NCBI GenBank assembly: GCA_900618425.1
Contig: UZAN01050511.1
Span: 1,433 to 20,286 of the forward strand
Length of the DNA: 18,854 nt
Reading direction: 5' to 3'
Origin: Echinostoma caproni
Lineage: Eukaryota; Platyhelminthes; Trematoda; Plagiorchiida; Echinostomatidae
In this document: positions 8,991 to 17,468 of the stretch, piece by piece
How the letters are laid out: the number at the start of each line of letters is the position of its first letter
How positions within the stretch are numbered: position 1 is the stretch's first letter
Notes under the pieces: generated by a model
The model's database searches: none
Told to the model about the DNA's origin: nothing
Seen by the model: only the letters and a program-made list of their open reading frames with translations
Made by a program: the position numbers and the translations under genes

Positions 8991-9284
8991 TCACTTGCTT
9001 ACGGTTTGGGTCCCACTACAGCTGTTATTTCCATTGACCCTCAGACGTTAGAGGGGCTGAGTGATCTTCTGCACCGGATGTTATGGCCACAATTGTATCC
9101 CCGAGGTTCCACAAGGCCGCTCAAGTCGAATTCCAGCCTGCTGCCTTATAAACATGGAACTGGCTGCTCTTCTTTATTGCGAACCTCTTCCGGACAACAT
9201 ACCACGATTGCCCAGCTCATGATTTTCGGAGTAACAACTGCGTAAGCATTCACAAGCTGATCACAGTTCCTTTGCTTTCGTGGT

Positions 9285-10200
9285 TCATTTCCTCGGTCCA
9301 CAGTTACGTAATTCTACCCCCTTCGCTCTATTATAACTGATTTTAAGTACATTCGGAGCCTTCTGCTTGTTTTTTGTATCCCTTGGTTTCGATGTCCCTG
9401 ATGGTATCTTCGGAGTAGACCGGACTAGCGGTACCATCGCCTGATCCTTTAATCGCTGATTCTCCGTTAGTTCCTCGACGTTAGGTACTTTCACCTAAAG
9501 TCGTTTGGCCTCCATTCTAATATTCTCGTTGGCGCCAACGCGCGTTGTCATACGCGATCTCTTTTATGGCGGACTGTCTGGCGTAACGCGTATTAGGCAA
9601 TCGGGTTGTTTTGCGATTATACCCGCTCTGGATAAAAGTTGATCCCCCAGTACATTTTGGGAAACGTAATCAATACTGACCGCGGCTGCACTGTTTGTGG
9701 CCTTCAAAAGAGTCCCATCTGATGAAATTTGACTACAAGAGCTGTTGCGGGCCATCCGGATTGTCCCTCACGTGGCGACCATCCACATCCTGTCTGATTT
9801 TATGGTTGCTGACCACTGGTTCGTGGCAGTTGCGCAGTAGCAACCGCCTACTGCCTTCTAGACTTTGGAGTTTGGCTGTCTGAATCTCTGCCTGGAGTTG
9901 TTTGACTTCTTCCTTCAAGACTGCAAACTACTTTGTACGTAAAGTCAGATAACTTCCCGCTCAGTCTGTTCGATACTTCAGTTGTGTTAGCTTCCTTAGT
10001 ATGCTTTCCACCTTTGCCCACGCTATTCCTCGCATCCTCGGTCGCAGCTTAGTTAAATTGGAGCACATTTCCATGGGGTTCCTTATCGTGTCTGGTCTAT
10101 CCGTAGAAGAATATCTCAGACAATCCCAGAGGATTAGTGAGCATTCATCCGCGAGGGTAGTGCAATGCCGACAGATTCATCTGAGGGATTTATGCATAGT
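9285..10200 (-). pseudogene. LINE-A ORF1-like region with coiled coil
   Basis: Three overlapping minus-strand frames (9918-9733, 9755-9564, 9494-9285) together look like an ORF1 relic. The first contains MKEEVKQLQAEIQTAKLQSL, a heptad-like Leu/Ile pattern typical of the coiled coil in LINE ORF1 proteins; upstream sequence (about 10060-9930) also encodes a basic helical stretch. The rest has no zinc knuckle or RRM that I can identify. Its position directly upstream of the endonuclease supports the call. The right end is set only by the point where open frames and similarity fade, near 10200. Confidence 0.4.
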
Positions 10201-10210
10201 ATGTAGCTGA

Positions 10211-11117
10211 AAGTCTTTTTTCTCAGCCCAGAGCAAGCTTGCTGACATCAGCAGTGGTATTTATCACACAGTATGTCCTCAGTTACAGACTCAGCACATG
10301 AGCTGGCCGCACAATGCCCTGTACTTTCCTTGCGTAGCATTTGTCTCGTTAATGATTTTTTATGAACAAAGCAGTACCATATCATAATAGTCAAAAGCAA
10401 TTCAATGTGACAATTAAGTCTGGAAACTCTTCGGATCTGATAGTATACGATTACGGTTGAATATGAGTTAAGCAATCGCAATAAGTAACAATACACTGAG
10501 AATGTACCACTAGAAAGTTAAATGATGCTTGAGGTGTACGAATACGCTTAAAAGTTTAATACAAACTAAAACAATTCTTAGAAATTTACCCACGACAAAA
10601 AAGAAAACCGCGCGGCGTCAAGGTTAAGACGACATAATCTGGTTCATTTCAGGCCATCTGAGATATGTTTTGAAATACTCCGCTAACCGTTCAAACCATG
10701 CCAAATGTTTGATTCCTCGTTGGTTCATTTAAATAGCTCCATTTTGGAGGAAAACAATGAAACTCATCTGATCAGTCTTTCTTCGTTTATCACTCATTAT
10801 AAAAAATGCCGAATTCAACTAGAGTTAATATTTGCTATGAACATCTGAGTGTAAAATAAAAACAAGTAAACTGGTGACAAAACGGAAGTTCAAACAATGA
10901 AGAAACCTGCAAAAAAACAAAAAATCATGATATTTTCACTGGTGGAATAGGACGAGTATGGGCATCCTAAGTGAATATTTTAAATACAAAATATAGAAGC
11001 TATATAAAGGGTTGGAAATTAACTAAAGCATGGGGAAGGATTACATCTCTCAAAAGAAGTTGACTGATCTATGACATAGTGAAAGTAACACAAGAGTCAA
11101 TAATAAGACCGTAATAA
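10211..11117. other. AT-rich spacer, no recognised feature
   Basis: This is the most AT-rich stretch of the window and separates LINE-A from Gypsy-1. Neither strand shows a motif; the 82-codon minus frame at 10248-10496 is unlike any family I know. There is a TATA-like string (TATATAAAG, 11002-11010) about 110 bp before the candidate LTR, but nothing else to make it a promoter. This may be the only unique, non-transposon DNA here. Confidence 0.45.
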
Positions 11118-11384
11118 TGAGTAGTAATTGAATGACTGGACAAAATTTTCCAGAAGCACACAACCGTTTTCGCAGTCTTTTCCGCTCGTTCGGTATCCAT
11201 ATTCAGTAATATTCTCAGTTTAAACAGCCTTCCTATTCGAGTCATATCCGAGCCACATGGAAGTCTTATTGGAGTCCGTTTGCACCCAAAACGTGACTTC
11301 AATGGGACTCTTCCATGTGGGACTAGTATGGGACCAGGATAGGACGCGAATGGGACTACTACTACTACTACTATCCTTAAAACA
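11118..11384 (+). repeat. Candidate 5' LTR of Gypsy-1
   Basis: The right edge is well supported: AAAACA (ending 11384) directly abuts the primer-binding site. The left edge is tentative, set at TGAGTAGTAATTG, which resembles the LTR start TGTGTAGTAAC of Gypsy-2. Inside is a (ACT)n run at 11355-11373. No second copy exists in the window, so the LTR cannot be confirmed by comparison. Minus-strand frames here (11069-11513) are chance. Confidence 0.4.
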
Positions 11385-11394
11385 TGGCGTCGCG
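11385..11394 (+). promoter_or_regulatory. Primer-binding site candidate of Gypsy-1
   Basis: TGGCGTCGCG begins with the TGG that pairs with a tRNA CCA end and lies between the candidate LTR end and the gag ATG at 11397. The same ten bases occur at the equivalent place in Gypsy-2 (18651-18642, minus). Which tRNA would pair is not known. Confidence 0.55.
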
Positions 11395-11396
11395 TG

Positions 11397-12180
11397 ATGG
11401 AGCTCCCAAATAGTGAGCAACTTATCCTGCAGGCCAGCCCATCTGAGATCGAAGAATGGATTGAACGATTCGAACTGTGGTGCAGCATTCATAAATGTGG
11501 CACCCAAAACCAACGAGCTCTATTCTTCACCGCGGGCTGTCGCGATCTCTATTCTCTGTTGAGGAACTTGGCGTTTCATGAAGCATCAGCTAAATTACTG
11601 TACGAAGCCCTCAAATCGTTACTGCTTAACCACTTGCTGCCCACAGAGTTCCAAGCACATCAAAAGGCCAAATTCAGTTTGCTGATTCGTGCTGAACATA
11701 TCTTGTGCCGTGATTTTATTCTGCAGCTGAACAAACAGGCATCACGCTGTAACTGTGGTGATCGTCTGGAAGAACAACTGCGTGATCGCTTAGTACCAGG
11801 AACCAGCAACCTGACTCTTCAACGGAAGGTGAAGGAGAAGAAGGATTTACCTTTTGTCGAGGCCCGCAAGATTGTGAACAAAATGATGGCCTGGTGAAAG
11901 CGAATTCCAGCGACGCAGTCACTCTATTTCAACGGCAGAAAACGAGACCGACCCAACCTACAGTGATCAAGTATACAAAGAGGCCACAGCAAGACCCTTC
12001 TGGCAATGATAAACGTATCAACTCGTGGTTGTCATCTGGAGCTTACCATCTGCGCTTCACTTGCCGCTTCCGCAATGCCAAGTGTCATGCGTGCGATAAA
12101 GGTGGCCGTATTCGAAGGATTTACAAACAGCCCCGTTGCATTCGTGCACAGTCAACAGCCGAAAATGACACAAACTTTGT
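11397..12180 (+). pseudogene. Gypsy-1 gag
   Basis: Gag forms the particle that packages the RNA. The first frame (ATG 11397, stop 11895) begins MELPNSEQLILQASPSEIEE and runs 166 codons; the GTG at 11394 is upstream of the true ATG. It carries the capsid-type blocks WIERFELWC, LLRNLAF, YEALKSLLLNHL and RDFILQLNKQASRCNCGD, which line up with the gag of Gypsy-2. A frameshift near 11895 moves it into a second frame, which reaches the nucleic-acid-binding region HLRFTCRFRNAKCHACDKGG (about 12047-12106). There the expected Cys/His ligands are partly lost: W and S replace the first two Cys, and R and Y replace the later His and Cys. The TCRFRN-A/V-KCH string is common to both elements. Confidence 0.75.
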
Positions 12181-12230
12181 CTCTACGAACCGAAAGCTAA
12201 TGCACCCAATTCTTGTAAAAACAGTCCGGC

Positions 12231-12480
12231 AAAAAGCACAAATTAATTGTTGACACATGTAGTACGGAATCTATCATTTCTACTGCAGAGCTCCGGTCAA
12301 TCCGTCCCCAAGCCCAAATCCACCCGACATATGTGCAAATCCTTGGCGTGACTAGATACAATTGCTATTGATGGGTGAGGTTTCGCTGATAGTGCATTTC
12401 ACAGAAAATCTCCTTGTTCCCCTTCGCTTCTTAATTGCCAAATCAGTCCATCCATACTTGGCTTAACCACCATTCGTGAA
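12231..12480 (+). pseudogene. Gypsy-1 protease
   Basis: From 12231 one frame reads KKHKLIVDTCSTESIIST and on through an ELRSIRPQAQIHPTYVQILG stretch to about 12365. This is the retropepsin layout: hydrophobic strand, D-T-G-S/A active site, then a surface loop. Here the active-site glycine is cysteine (DTC, codons 12252-12260), a change of one base from GGT or GGC. A second frame continues with VSLIVHFTENLLVPLRFLIA (about 12380-12440), the conserved strand pair before the ILG-type C-terminal motif. The enzyme would have cleaved the gag-pol polyprotein. Confidence 0.6.
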
Positions 12481-12536
12481 TAGAACCATTCTGTGTCGCT
12501 CCATACGAGCACTACGCCACTCGACTACATCGGCTA

Positions 12537-13300
12537 ATGGTGAAATGTTTCATCAATAACGAAGACATGAACTTGCAGCAGGCGAAATTGGAAGTTCACG
12601 GTGAGCCCATTTTCCTGGGACGACGTGTAGACTCCTATCGTCAACGTGAAGGCGTGTTGAAGGTCCGTGAGAAAATGGATTGCGAACGGTATAATTACCT
12701 GAGTCACGTCCAGTGTGTGGGCAACGCTAATCGTGATTGCGATCCAGAGTGACGGCAAAACACCACGAATTTGTGACGATTACCTAAAATCCTCAAGGTG
12801 TGTCTACCATCACGGAAAAGGAGGATTTCATGAAAGTATTACACGGCAGCACATGTTTCTCGAAGTGCGAATTGGTTGATGCGTACCTCTAGATTCCTCT
12901 CGCTCCAGCCTGCCGGTAATTCACCAATAACCTCACACCGTGGGGGTTATATCAATAAAACTTCCCACCGTTCGGTCTCCGCACATCTTCAGGGATATTC
13001 CAGGAGACTATTGATGAAGTCATTCGCTGACTCGATGGTTTGTTAGCATATCAGGACGACGTCATTGTGTTTGATACAAGGAAGGCCAAGCTCAACGATA
13101 GGCTTCTGAAATTACTGGAACGTTTTGCTCAAAAGAATGTGTCAATCGGAGCCTCTAAATGTATGCTCAGTTTGCCAGAATTAAAATTCTTGGAATTCAC
13201 ACTTGATGCGAAGGGTTACCGTCCTGATCCAAGTCGCTTCCGCCTATTGGCTGAACTCGAATCACTGGGAGACCAACACGAACTTCGGCCCATTATGGTA
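12537..13300 (+). pseudogene. Gypsy-1 reverse transcriptase
   Basis: Blocks in order: AKLEVHGEPIFLGRRVDSYR (12582-12641), the entry strand of Ty3/Gypsy RT; TLIVIAIQSDGKTPRICDDY (about 12724-12783); motif A as CELVDAYL stop IPLAPA (about 12867-12910) with catalytic Asp kept; FGLRTSSGIFQETID for motif B (about 12973-13017); and LLAYQDDVIVF for motif C (13043-13075) with both aspartates. The frame 13040-13591 then continues through KFLEFTLDAKGYRPDPSRF (about 13184-13243) into the connection. Several stops lie in 12750-13030, so the RT is dead by reading-frame damage, not by loss of the active site. Confidence 0.8.
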
Positions 13301-13855
13301 TGTCTCCGCTACCATTCACGTTTCATCCCGAACATCGCCATAAGAGTTCAACCGCTGTTTGCTGCTCAGTCGACTGCAGAATGGAAATGGATTGCCAAAG
13401 GAAAACAAATTCTGCGCAAAATCATTCAGATGATAACGGACCGACAAGTGCTTGTCTCGTTCTCTCCGACGAAACACCTAACTTTGATTAATGACGCGTC
13501 AGCCGTTGGCATTGGTATCGTACTCGAACAGGACAGATTTCCGATTGTTTGCATCTCTCGTCTATTGAACACGGCAGAACTGGGATATTAGCAGACGCGG
13601 AAAGAAGCATGGGCTGTATATTCGGCTGTCCAACGCCTGCACAAATACCTATTTGAACTGCCTTTCGCCATCGTAACCGATCATTAAGACCTGCAGTACC
13701 TGTTCAGTCCACAAAAGTCGATGTCCAAAACGACAGTGGTGATGGTTCTTCGATGAGCATTGCACTGGCTGCCTACGACTACGACATGGTGGAACGGTAA
13801 GGCAAAATATTCCCCAAGCCGATTTTCTGTCCTGGTGGTCCAAATTCTCGGGGGC
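13301..13855 (+). pseudogene. Gypsy-1 RNase H
   Basis: This continues the RT frame through QPLFAAQSTAEWKW to RNase H at about 13440. The first catalytic Asp lies in LTLINDASAVGIG (about 13478-13519), the Glu in TRKEAWAVYSAVQRLHKYLF (13598-13655), and the second Asp in FAIVTDH followed by a stop (about 13666-13686). The first stop, at the TAG after ELGY (13589-13591), ends the long open frame. The domain order and the D-E-D set are those of Ty3/Gypsy elements, where RNase H removes the RNA strand during copying. Confidence 0.75.
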
Positions 13856-13879
13856 TAATAGGTGGCATTTTAATGCTAC

Positions 13880-14440
13880 TGCTGCCCCGATAACACGGGA
13901 GAAGTTAAAAGTATGTACTAGAAGATGCTATGCAGAGATCATAACAGCCATGTTAAAAGGATGGCGTCCAGACCTGAAGTGGAAATTCCTAGCATTCTAT
14001 GCGCATCGTGAAGAAATTAGTGTGTAACCTGACGGAATCCTATGCCGCAACGATCGACTGATCATCCCACTTCCACTAAGCAAAGCAGTGCTAGAAGATT
14101 TGCACAACAGCTACTTAAAGAGGCGGATGGAGAGGATGAAGTCGTTGGTCCGACAGATGTGTCGATGGCACGGTCTAGATGAAGATATTGGTCGAACCGC
14201 TAAGAACTGTGAAGCGTGCCGAGGCAAGCGGTCAAAACCAAAGAAATGGGTACTATGATCACAAATATGCATTTCTTGGCAACTCGCGCACGCCGACTTC
14301 TGTGGGTCAATTTTTGGTCATTACAACTCACTAGTACTCAAAGTGGCCGGAACTGTTTCTAACCGGCAGACCGACTGCGTTATTTGTGATGGGGGCTCAT
14401 CGAAACTGTTTAGCACATTACGTCGGGCCGGAGTTATGAC
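13880..14440 (+). pseudogene. Gypsy-1 integrase, N-terminal part
   Basis: The zinc-binding HHCC domain is seen as LEDLHNSYLKRRMERMKSLV (about 14092-14151), then RQMCRWHGLDEDIGRTAKNC and EACRGKR (14152-14232), where the paired Cys are kept and the second His is changed (the first is in LH). The catalytic core starts with WQLAHADFCGSIFG (about 14276-14320), containing the first Asp of the D-D-E triad. A shifted frame continues SKWPELFLTGRPTALFVMGA (about 14340-14400). The sequence then leaves the family before the TDNG block, so the second Asp, the Glu and the C-terminal domain are missing. The break is near 14440. Confidence 0.75.
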
Positions 14441-14680
14441 GCGAATTCAACAGATCGGGCTTATCGAACGTTTCCCAGAGCGAGNCGGGTACGAGAGTTC
14501 GTAGTATAATGTGACCTGCATTGGAGAGTGTACAGAGAGCAAATCGCACGATACAACTCACCGGAAATTGTGCAAAGTTCGAGGTCATATGTGTTCTCAA
14601 AACGGAGGGCAATAAAAAAAATAGGGTTTTACATGAGTCAGGGGAATGGTGTTGGAAAGTAAAAATAATGTTACTACACA
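14441..14680 (-). repeat. Candidate 3' LTR (start) of Gypsy-2
   Basis: On the minus strand, TGTGTAGTAAC (14680-14670) follows the polypurine tract, the place where a 3' LTR must begin. The inverted end expected for the LTR, ACTACA, is found at the partial 5' LTR (18657-18662). The left edge is unknown; Gypsy-1 integrase sequence ends near 14440, which sets the limit. I could not align the body of this sequence to the visible 198 bp of the 5' LTR. One N lies at 14485. Confidence 0.45.
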
Positions 14681-14681
14681 G

Positions 14682-14692
14682 TCCCTCCCCTT
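14682..14692 (-). promoter_or_regulatory. Polypurine tract of Gypsy-2
   Basis: The minus strand reads AAGGGGAGGGA, one base before the LTR start. An RNase H-resistant purine run here primes plus-strand DNA synthesis in LTR retrotransposons. The run is eleven purines long and is followed by C then TGTG. Confidence 0.6.
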
Positions 14693-15173
14693 AGAAGGTT
14701 GGTGATGCCAACCTACGAACAGTCAAATAAACACTGTGTGTATGTGTGTAGGTAACGCGGAGGATTGTACAGTATACAAGGGTCCAATGGTAAACCAGTC
14801 TGCGGAAATTGGCAAGGAAAAATGGTCCACACAGATGTGGGTGCGTGTTGATGCAGTGCAAAGGCTGACCATGTAGGAACAGGTGCGGAAAATGTAAAAG
14901 CGTGATGTAGAGGTTCCGCAAGGTCAGGTTAGGTTGCAGAACTTGCGGTTCAGGCCCATCTGAGTCCAGGTTCTTGTACGTGGAGCGTTTCGGTTGTGTA
15001 GTAGTGCTTCGACAATAGAGAAACCCTTGCGAGATGATTTCGGAGCCATTCGGTGCTACTTGGACAACGTTCCGGTTCGGGTGCTGCTGCGGCAGCGGAC
15101 ACAGTGTAATGCCGTCTTTGGTGAAAGGAGAAATGCCACGGGTGTCGTACGTGCGCTGAAGAGAAGATATCAA
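14691..15173 (-). CDS. Open frame of 160 codons before the polypurine tract, function unknown
   Basis: Open from Met at 15173 to a stop inside the tract (14693-14691). I do not recognise it. The middle has LDSDGPEPQVLQPNLT (about 14971-14924), which is similar at protein and DNA level to the minus strand of 2226-2181. The last third is rich in aromatic and hydrophobic residues (CGPFFLANFRRLVYHWTLVY) but has no clear membrane segment and no signal peptide at the start. It may be a piece of the pol C-terminus, a 3' untranslated region that happens to be open, or a nested repeat. It is more open than its neighbours, but this alone does not show translation. Confidence 0.25.
   Translation of the reverse strand: MISSLQRTYDTRGISPFTKDGITLCPLPQQHPNRNVVQVAPNGSEIISQGFLYCRSTTTQPKRSTYKNLDSDGPEPQVLQPNLTLRNLYITLLHFPHLFLHGQPLHCINTHPHLCGPFFLANFRRLVYHWTLVYCTILRVTYTHTHSVYLTVRRLASPTF
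14924..14969 (+). repeat. 46-bp dispersed repeat, copy 2
   Basis: Pairs with 2181-2226 (34 of 46 bases the same, no gap). Here it lies in the region between the Gypsy-2 integrase and its polypurine tract. A short inverted repeat (CCGCAAG at 14916-14922, CTTGCGG at 14942-14948) overlaps it. Confidence 0.45.
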
Positions 15174-16087
15174 GGAAAACTGCAGGACCCAGAGTGGTTT
15201 ACTGGTAGTGTAGTGGAAAAAATACTACATATACGAATAATAATGAAATAAACGGTGCAAGGAACGGACTCACAGAAGGATTGTCCACTGGTCGATTGAT
15301 CCTGTTCTTGTGATGTGTGGTTCCGGTCGATGAGGTGTAGAGGAGCTGAAATGGATGACTGCGACAGTTAATGGATCACTTGACGGTAACTGATAACGCT
15401 TGCTTAATGCCTCAGCAACACTCGGAGAACACGCGCGTATTTCCGAACAGAATTTTGTATTGTCTCCTAGGTGCTGTGCATATTAAAACAAGCTGTACAA
15501 TCAGGTCAGATAAAGTGGATAGAAAAGTAAGACAGTACANAGTAGCCCCAGTATCACCGACACAATGGTTTATCTTCTGCGGGGTGTGTGGGGCAGTCCA
15601 CGCGGGTTGCCTGGTCGGTAAAAACACTGTCCGGGGCAAACCAGAAAAAAGACCCGGCCTGCCAAAACCCGAAAGGCGTCTGACGGTGAAATAGAAGCGG
15701 CCTCTCCCCCCCCCACACCCCACTCCTCGCACCTGCGTTCCCCGATTCGACAACGACGTTGGTTCCAGGAGGTGTGATCTTCGGACAATCCCATTCGTGG
15801 ACGATGTCCTGGAAGAGAAGAGGAGACGACTAGCCTAACAGCACAATGGCTTTTGGTAGAAGGGAGGAGTGGGGGTATCGAAGGGAGCATGGCAGAACAA
15901 CAAAAACCATATAAAGCATGTTTATGGAATTCCGAATTTTGTCGTTTTTAGGGTTTTGAAGATTTTGCGGTTTTTTGTCGTTTTCTGTATAACGCAAAGA
16001 AAAATAAGAAAACGCGTGAAATGGGACGTGACCACCAGCCGTAAAAATAAAAAGGTGGTTAACGGTCAAAACGGATTGGTCGGTGAA
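15174..16087. other. Gypsy-2 3' region without recognised coding
   Basis: Minus-strand frames of 79-113 codons (15412-15753, 15570-15890, 15830-16069) overlap each other in different phases and show no motif. Features seen: a run of nine C at 15705-15713 followed by CACACCCCAC, which on the minus strand is a G-rich tract; an 8-bp inverted repeat TTCCAGGA/TCCTGGAA (15763-15770, 15807-15814); a direct repeat TTTTGTCGTTTT (15937-15948 and 15973-15984). One N at 15540. The G-rich run could be a second polypurine-like tract, but no LTR start follows it. Confidence 0.35.
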
Positions 16088-16745
16088 CTACGCGACCACG
16101 ACGGTCGCGTTTGACCAGTACAGAGGGTGGCATGGGGGGATACCTGGGGTCTGTGATGGAACCAGAGGAGGCGGGGAAAGTGGTACTGGATCGCTGGGTG
16201 GAACAAGGAAAACGTTCTCGGCGTTGCTCTCGAGGAAAGCTGGCTTAAGGCGACCTAAGCTAACCGTTTCCCTCCTACCGTTAACGTCAATGACAGCGGT
16301 CTTATCCTTACGGGTTATCACCCGATGGGGACTGGTGTACGTCGATTGTAGGGGTGAACGCGTGCCATCAACGCAAAGGAAAATGTGTGTGCACCGCGTA
16401 CGTTCCCTAGGCACGTAAGCGGGAACGTGCTGCTGACGCGTGTTGGCAGCTTGGACCTCCCGCATTTGATGGTTAAGACCTTGGGCGAAATCAGCGTAGT
16501 TGAAGTTGCGTAGCGGGGTTGGTGCGACGAGTTCCCCGGGAAGGCGTAGTGTGCAACCGAAAGATAAAGCGGCCGGTGTAGTGTGCAAGTCGGCCTTTAT
16601 CCGGATGCCCAAGAAGACAAGCGAAACGGCCACAGGCCAATCGTCACCGGAGTATGCTTTTAGGACTGCCTTGAGCTATCGGTGGAACCGTTCGACCAAC
16701 CAATTGGCTGCAGGGTGGTAAGCGGTGATACGAGCGTGCGCGCAA
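16088..16745 (-). pseudogene. Gypsy-2 integrase, C-terminal part
   Basis: The minus strand opens with RITAYHPAANWLVERFHR then a stop and LKAVLKAY (about 16729-16650). This is the block around the third catalytic residue, the Glu of the D-D-E triad; the usual NG is NW. The 181-codon frame 16633-16088 continues with the end of the core (the LRLPGELVAP region near residues 29-38) and the C-terminal SH3-like domain: YTSPHRVITRKDKTAVIDVN (about residues 100-119) and SLGRLKPAFLESN (about residues 125-137), the latter resembling the DRLKPAxLE signature of CsRn1-like and related elements. A proline-rich tail follows. Everything before the Glu block is missing, and RT sequence sits directly upstream. 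Confidence 0.75.
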
Positions 16746-16747
16746 TT

Positions 16748-17467
16748 TCATATATTGAGTAGAGACTTGAATGTTCCCTCAAAATGTTGAGCTAGCAAAG
16801 GCACATTTATTTGGGTGAATAGAAACAATAAGAGAACGAAATCTTTCAAGCAAAGCACACAAGTGTTCAGGATGTAACTGTCTGCTAGGAACATGAACAA
16901 TACTATCGTGCCGATATGCGCATACACCTTATAAACCGGAAATGATGGAATTAATAGTAGTCTGAAAAATAGTAGGGGCGAAACTGAGTCCAAAAGGTAG
17001 AAAATTGAAGCGAAATAAACCAAACCAAAGGTCGTAAGTTAACGGGACTTTTCATCATGGGAAATTTGAAGGAATGCATCTTTTAAGTCTAGATTAGAGT
17101 AAAACTTTGATCCGTGAAGTTGGTGCAGAATGTCTTCTGGTTCGACGATCGCACAACTGGATTGTTTCAGTTGTCTGTTCACAGTAACTCGATAGTCTCC
17201 ACATATTCTAGGAGTTTTCCCGTCACGTTTTAGTGGAGTAACAATTGGCGTGGCCCAAGAATTCACTGGCCTCAGAACTCCCTCGTTGACCATTTCGTCT
17301 AACACCTTTTCTACGGGCTCACGAAGTCCAAGTGGGATAATTCGACGTCTCACAAACAGAGAAGAACCGGTCGCTTCTAGACTCACAGGATTCATTTTGA
17401 TAACCCCGTTTACCTTAGAGCATTCACGTACTAAGTGACGAAGTCGTGATTGGTGAGAGTGAGACAA
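16748..17467 (-). pseudogene. Gypsy-2 reverse transcriptase, first two thirds
   Basis: The frame 17467-17039 (142 codons) reads SHSHQSRLRHLVRECSK, then RRRIIPLGLREPVEKVLDEM, GVLRPVNSWATPIVTPLKRD, GKTPRICGDYRVTVNRQL and motif A SNLDLKDAFLQIS (about residues 123-135), all close to the Ty3/Gypsy pattern with the catalytic Asp kept. After a stop, a shifted frame reads FLPFGLSFAPTIFQTTI (motif B, about 17000-16950) and then AYRHDSIVHVP where AYQDD is expected (about 16919-16890): one catalytic Asp has become His. The family pattern continues to SSTF near 16785 and then stops. The first codons overlap the protease frame by a frameshift near 17470. Confidence 0.8.
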
Positions 17468-17468
17468 A

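Larger units (their letters stand above)
3990..10210 (-). mobile_element. LINE-A, CR1-like LINE split by the insertion of LINE-B
   Basis: Read on the minus strand, the pieces are ORF1 with coiled coil (about 10200-9285), endonuclease (about 8990-8245), RT fingers and palm (7810-7021), then after the interruption the RT thumb and C-terminus (4840-4230), 3' untranslated region and a (GAT)n tail (4032-3990). The palm piece stops just after the KCQRL segment that follows motif C. The thumb piece begins 15 or so codons before the DLGV strand. In CR1-like RTs these two landmarks are close neighbours, so the two halves look like one element broken at that point. The intervening 2 kb is LINE-B on the same strand. 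No target-site duplication was found. All reading frames are broken. Confidence 0.65.
11118..14440 (+). mobile_element. Gypsy-1, plus-strand Ty3/Gypsy retrotransposon, truncated
   Basis: The order LTR (candidate), primer-binding site, gag, protease, RT, RNase H, integrase is the Ty3/Gypsy arrangement, and the domains are recognisable throughout. Gag and the Cys/His box are homologous to those of Gypsy-2 on the opposite strand. The element is cut near 14440, before the second catalytic aspartate of integrase, and no 3' LTR is seen. At least five frame changes and several stops occur between 11895 and 14230. It resembles the CsRn1-like group best known from flatworms; that placement is by feel of the sequence, not by tree. 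Confidence 0.75.

Noticed and set aside
8813..9245. Plus-strand frames of 74 and 95 codons
   Set aside because: They are antisense to the LINE-A endonuclease start (ITETW at 8902-8888, minus).
9527..9540. Perfect palindrome CGTTGGCGCCAACG
   Set aside because: A 14-bp palindrome is expected about once by chance in a window of this size, and nothing nearby suggests a protein-binding site.
10248..11117. A host gene or tRNA in the AT-rich spacer
   Set aside because: No frame has a motif, no splice-like arrangement of open frames is convincing, and no cloverleaf or internal promoter box was seen.
11069..11513. Two minus-strand frames of 97 and 139 codons
   Set aside because: They lie over the candidate LTR and the start of Gypsy-1 gag on the opposite strand, overlap each other and show no motif; they are chance.
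13649..13843. Minus-strand frame of 64 codons
   Set aside because: It is antisense to the Gypsy-1 RNase H region, where the plus strand shows the catalytic residues.
14720..15700. The string TVRRL in two minus-strand frames (near 14730 and 15690) as a sign of duplication
   Set aside because: The DNA around the two strings does not align beyond a few bases, so I take it as coincidence.
15700..15716. G-rich tract on the minus strand as a second polypurine tract
   Set aside because: No TG-type LTR start follows, and the tract at 14682-14692 is a better candidate with an LTR start directly after it.
16083..16418. Plus-strand frame of 111 codons
   Set aside because: It is antisense to the Gypsy-2 integrase C-terminal domain, which has recognisable family blocks.
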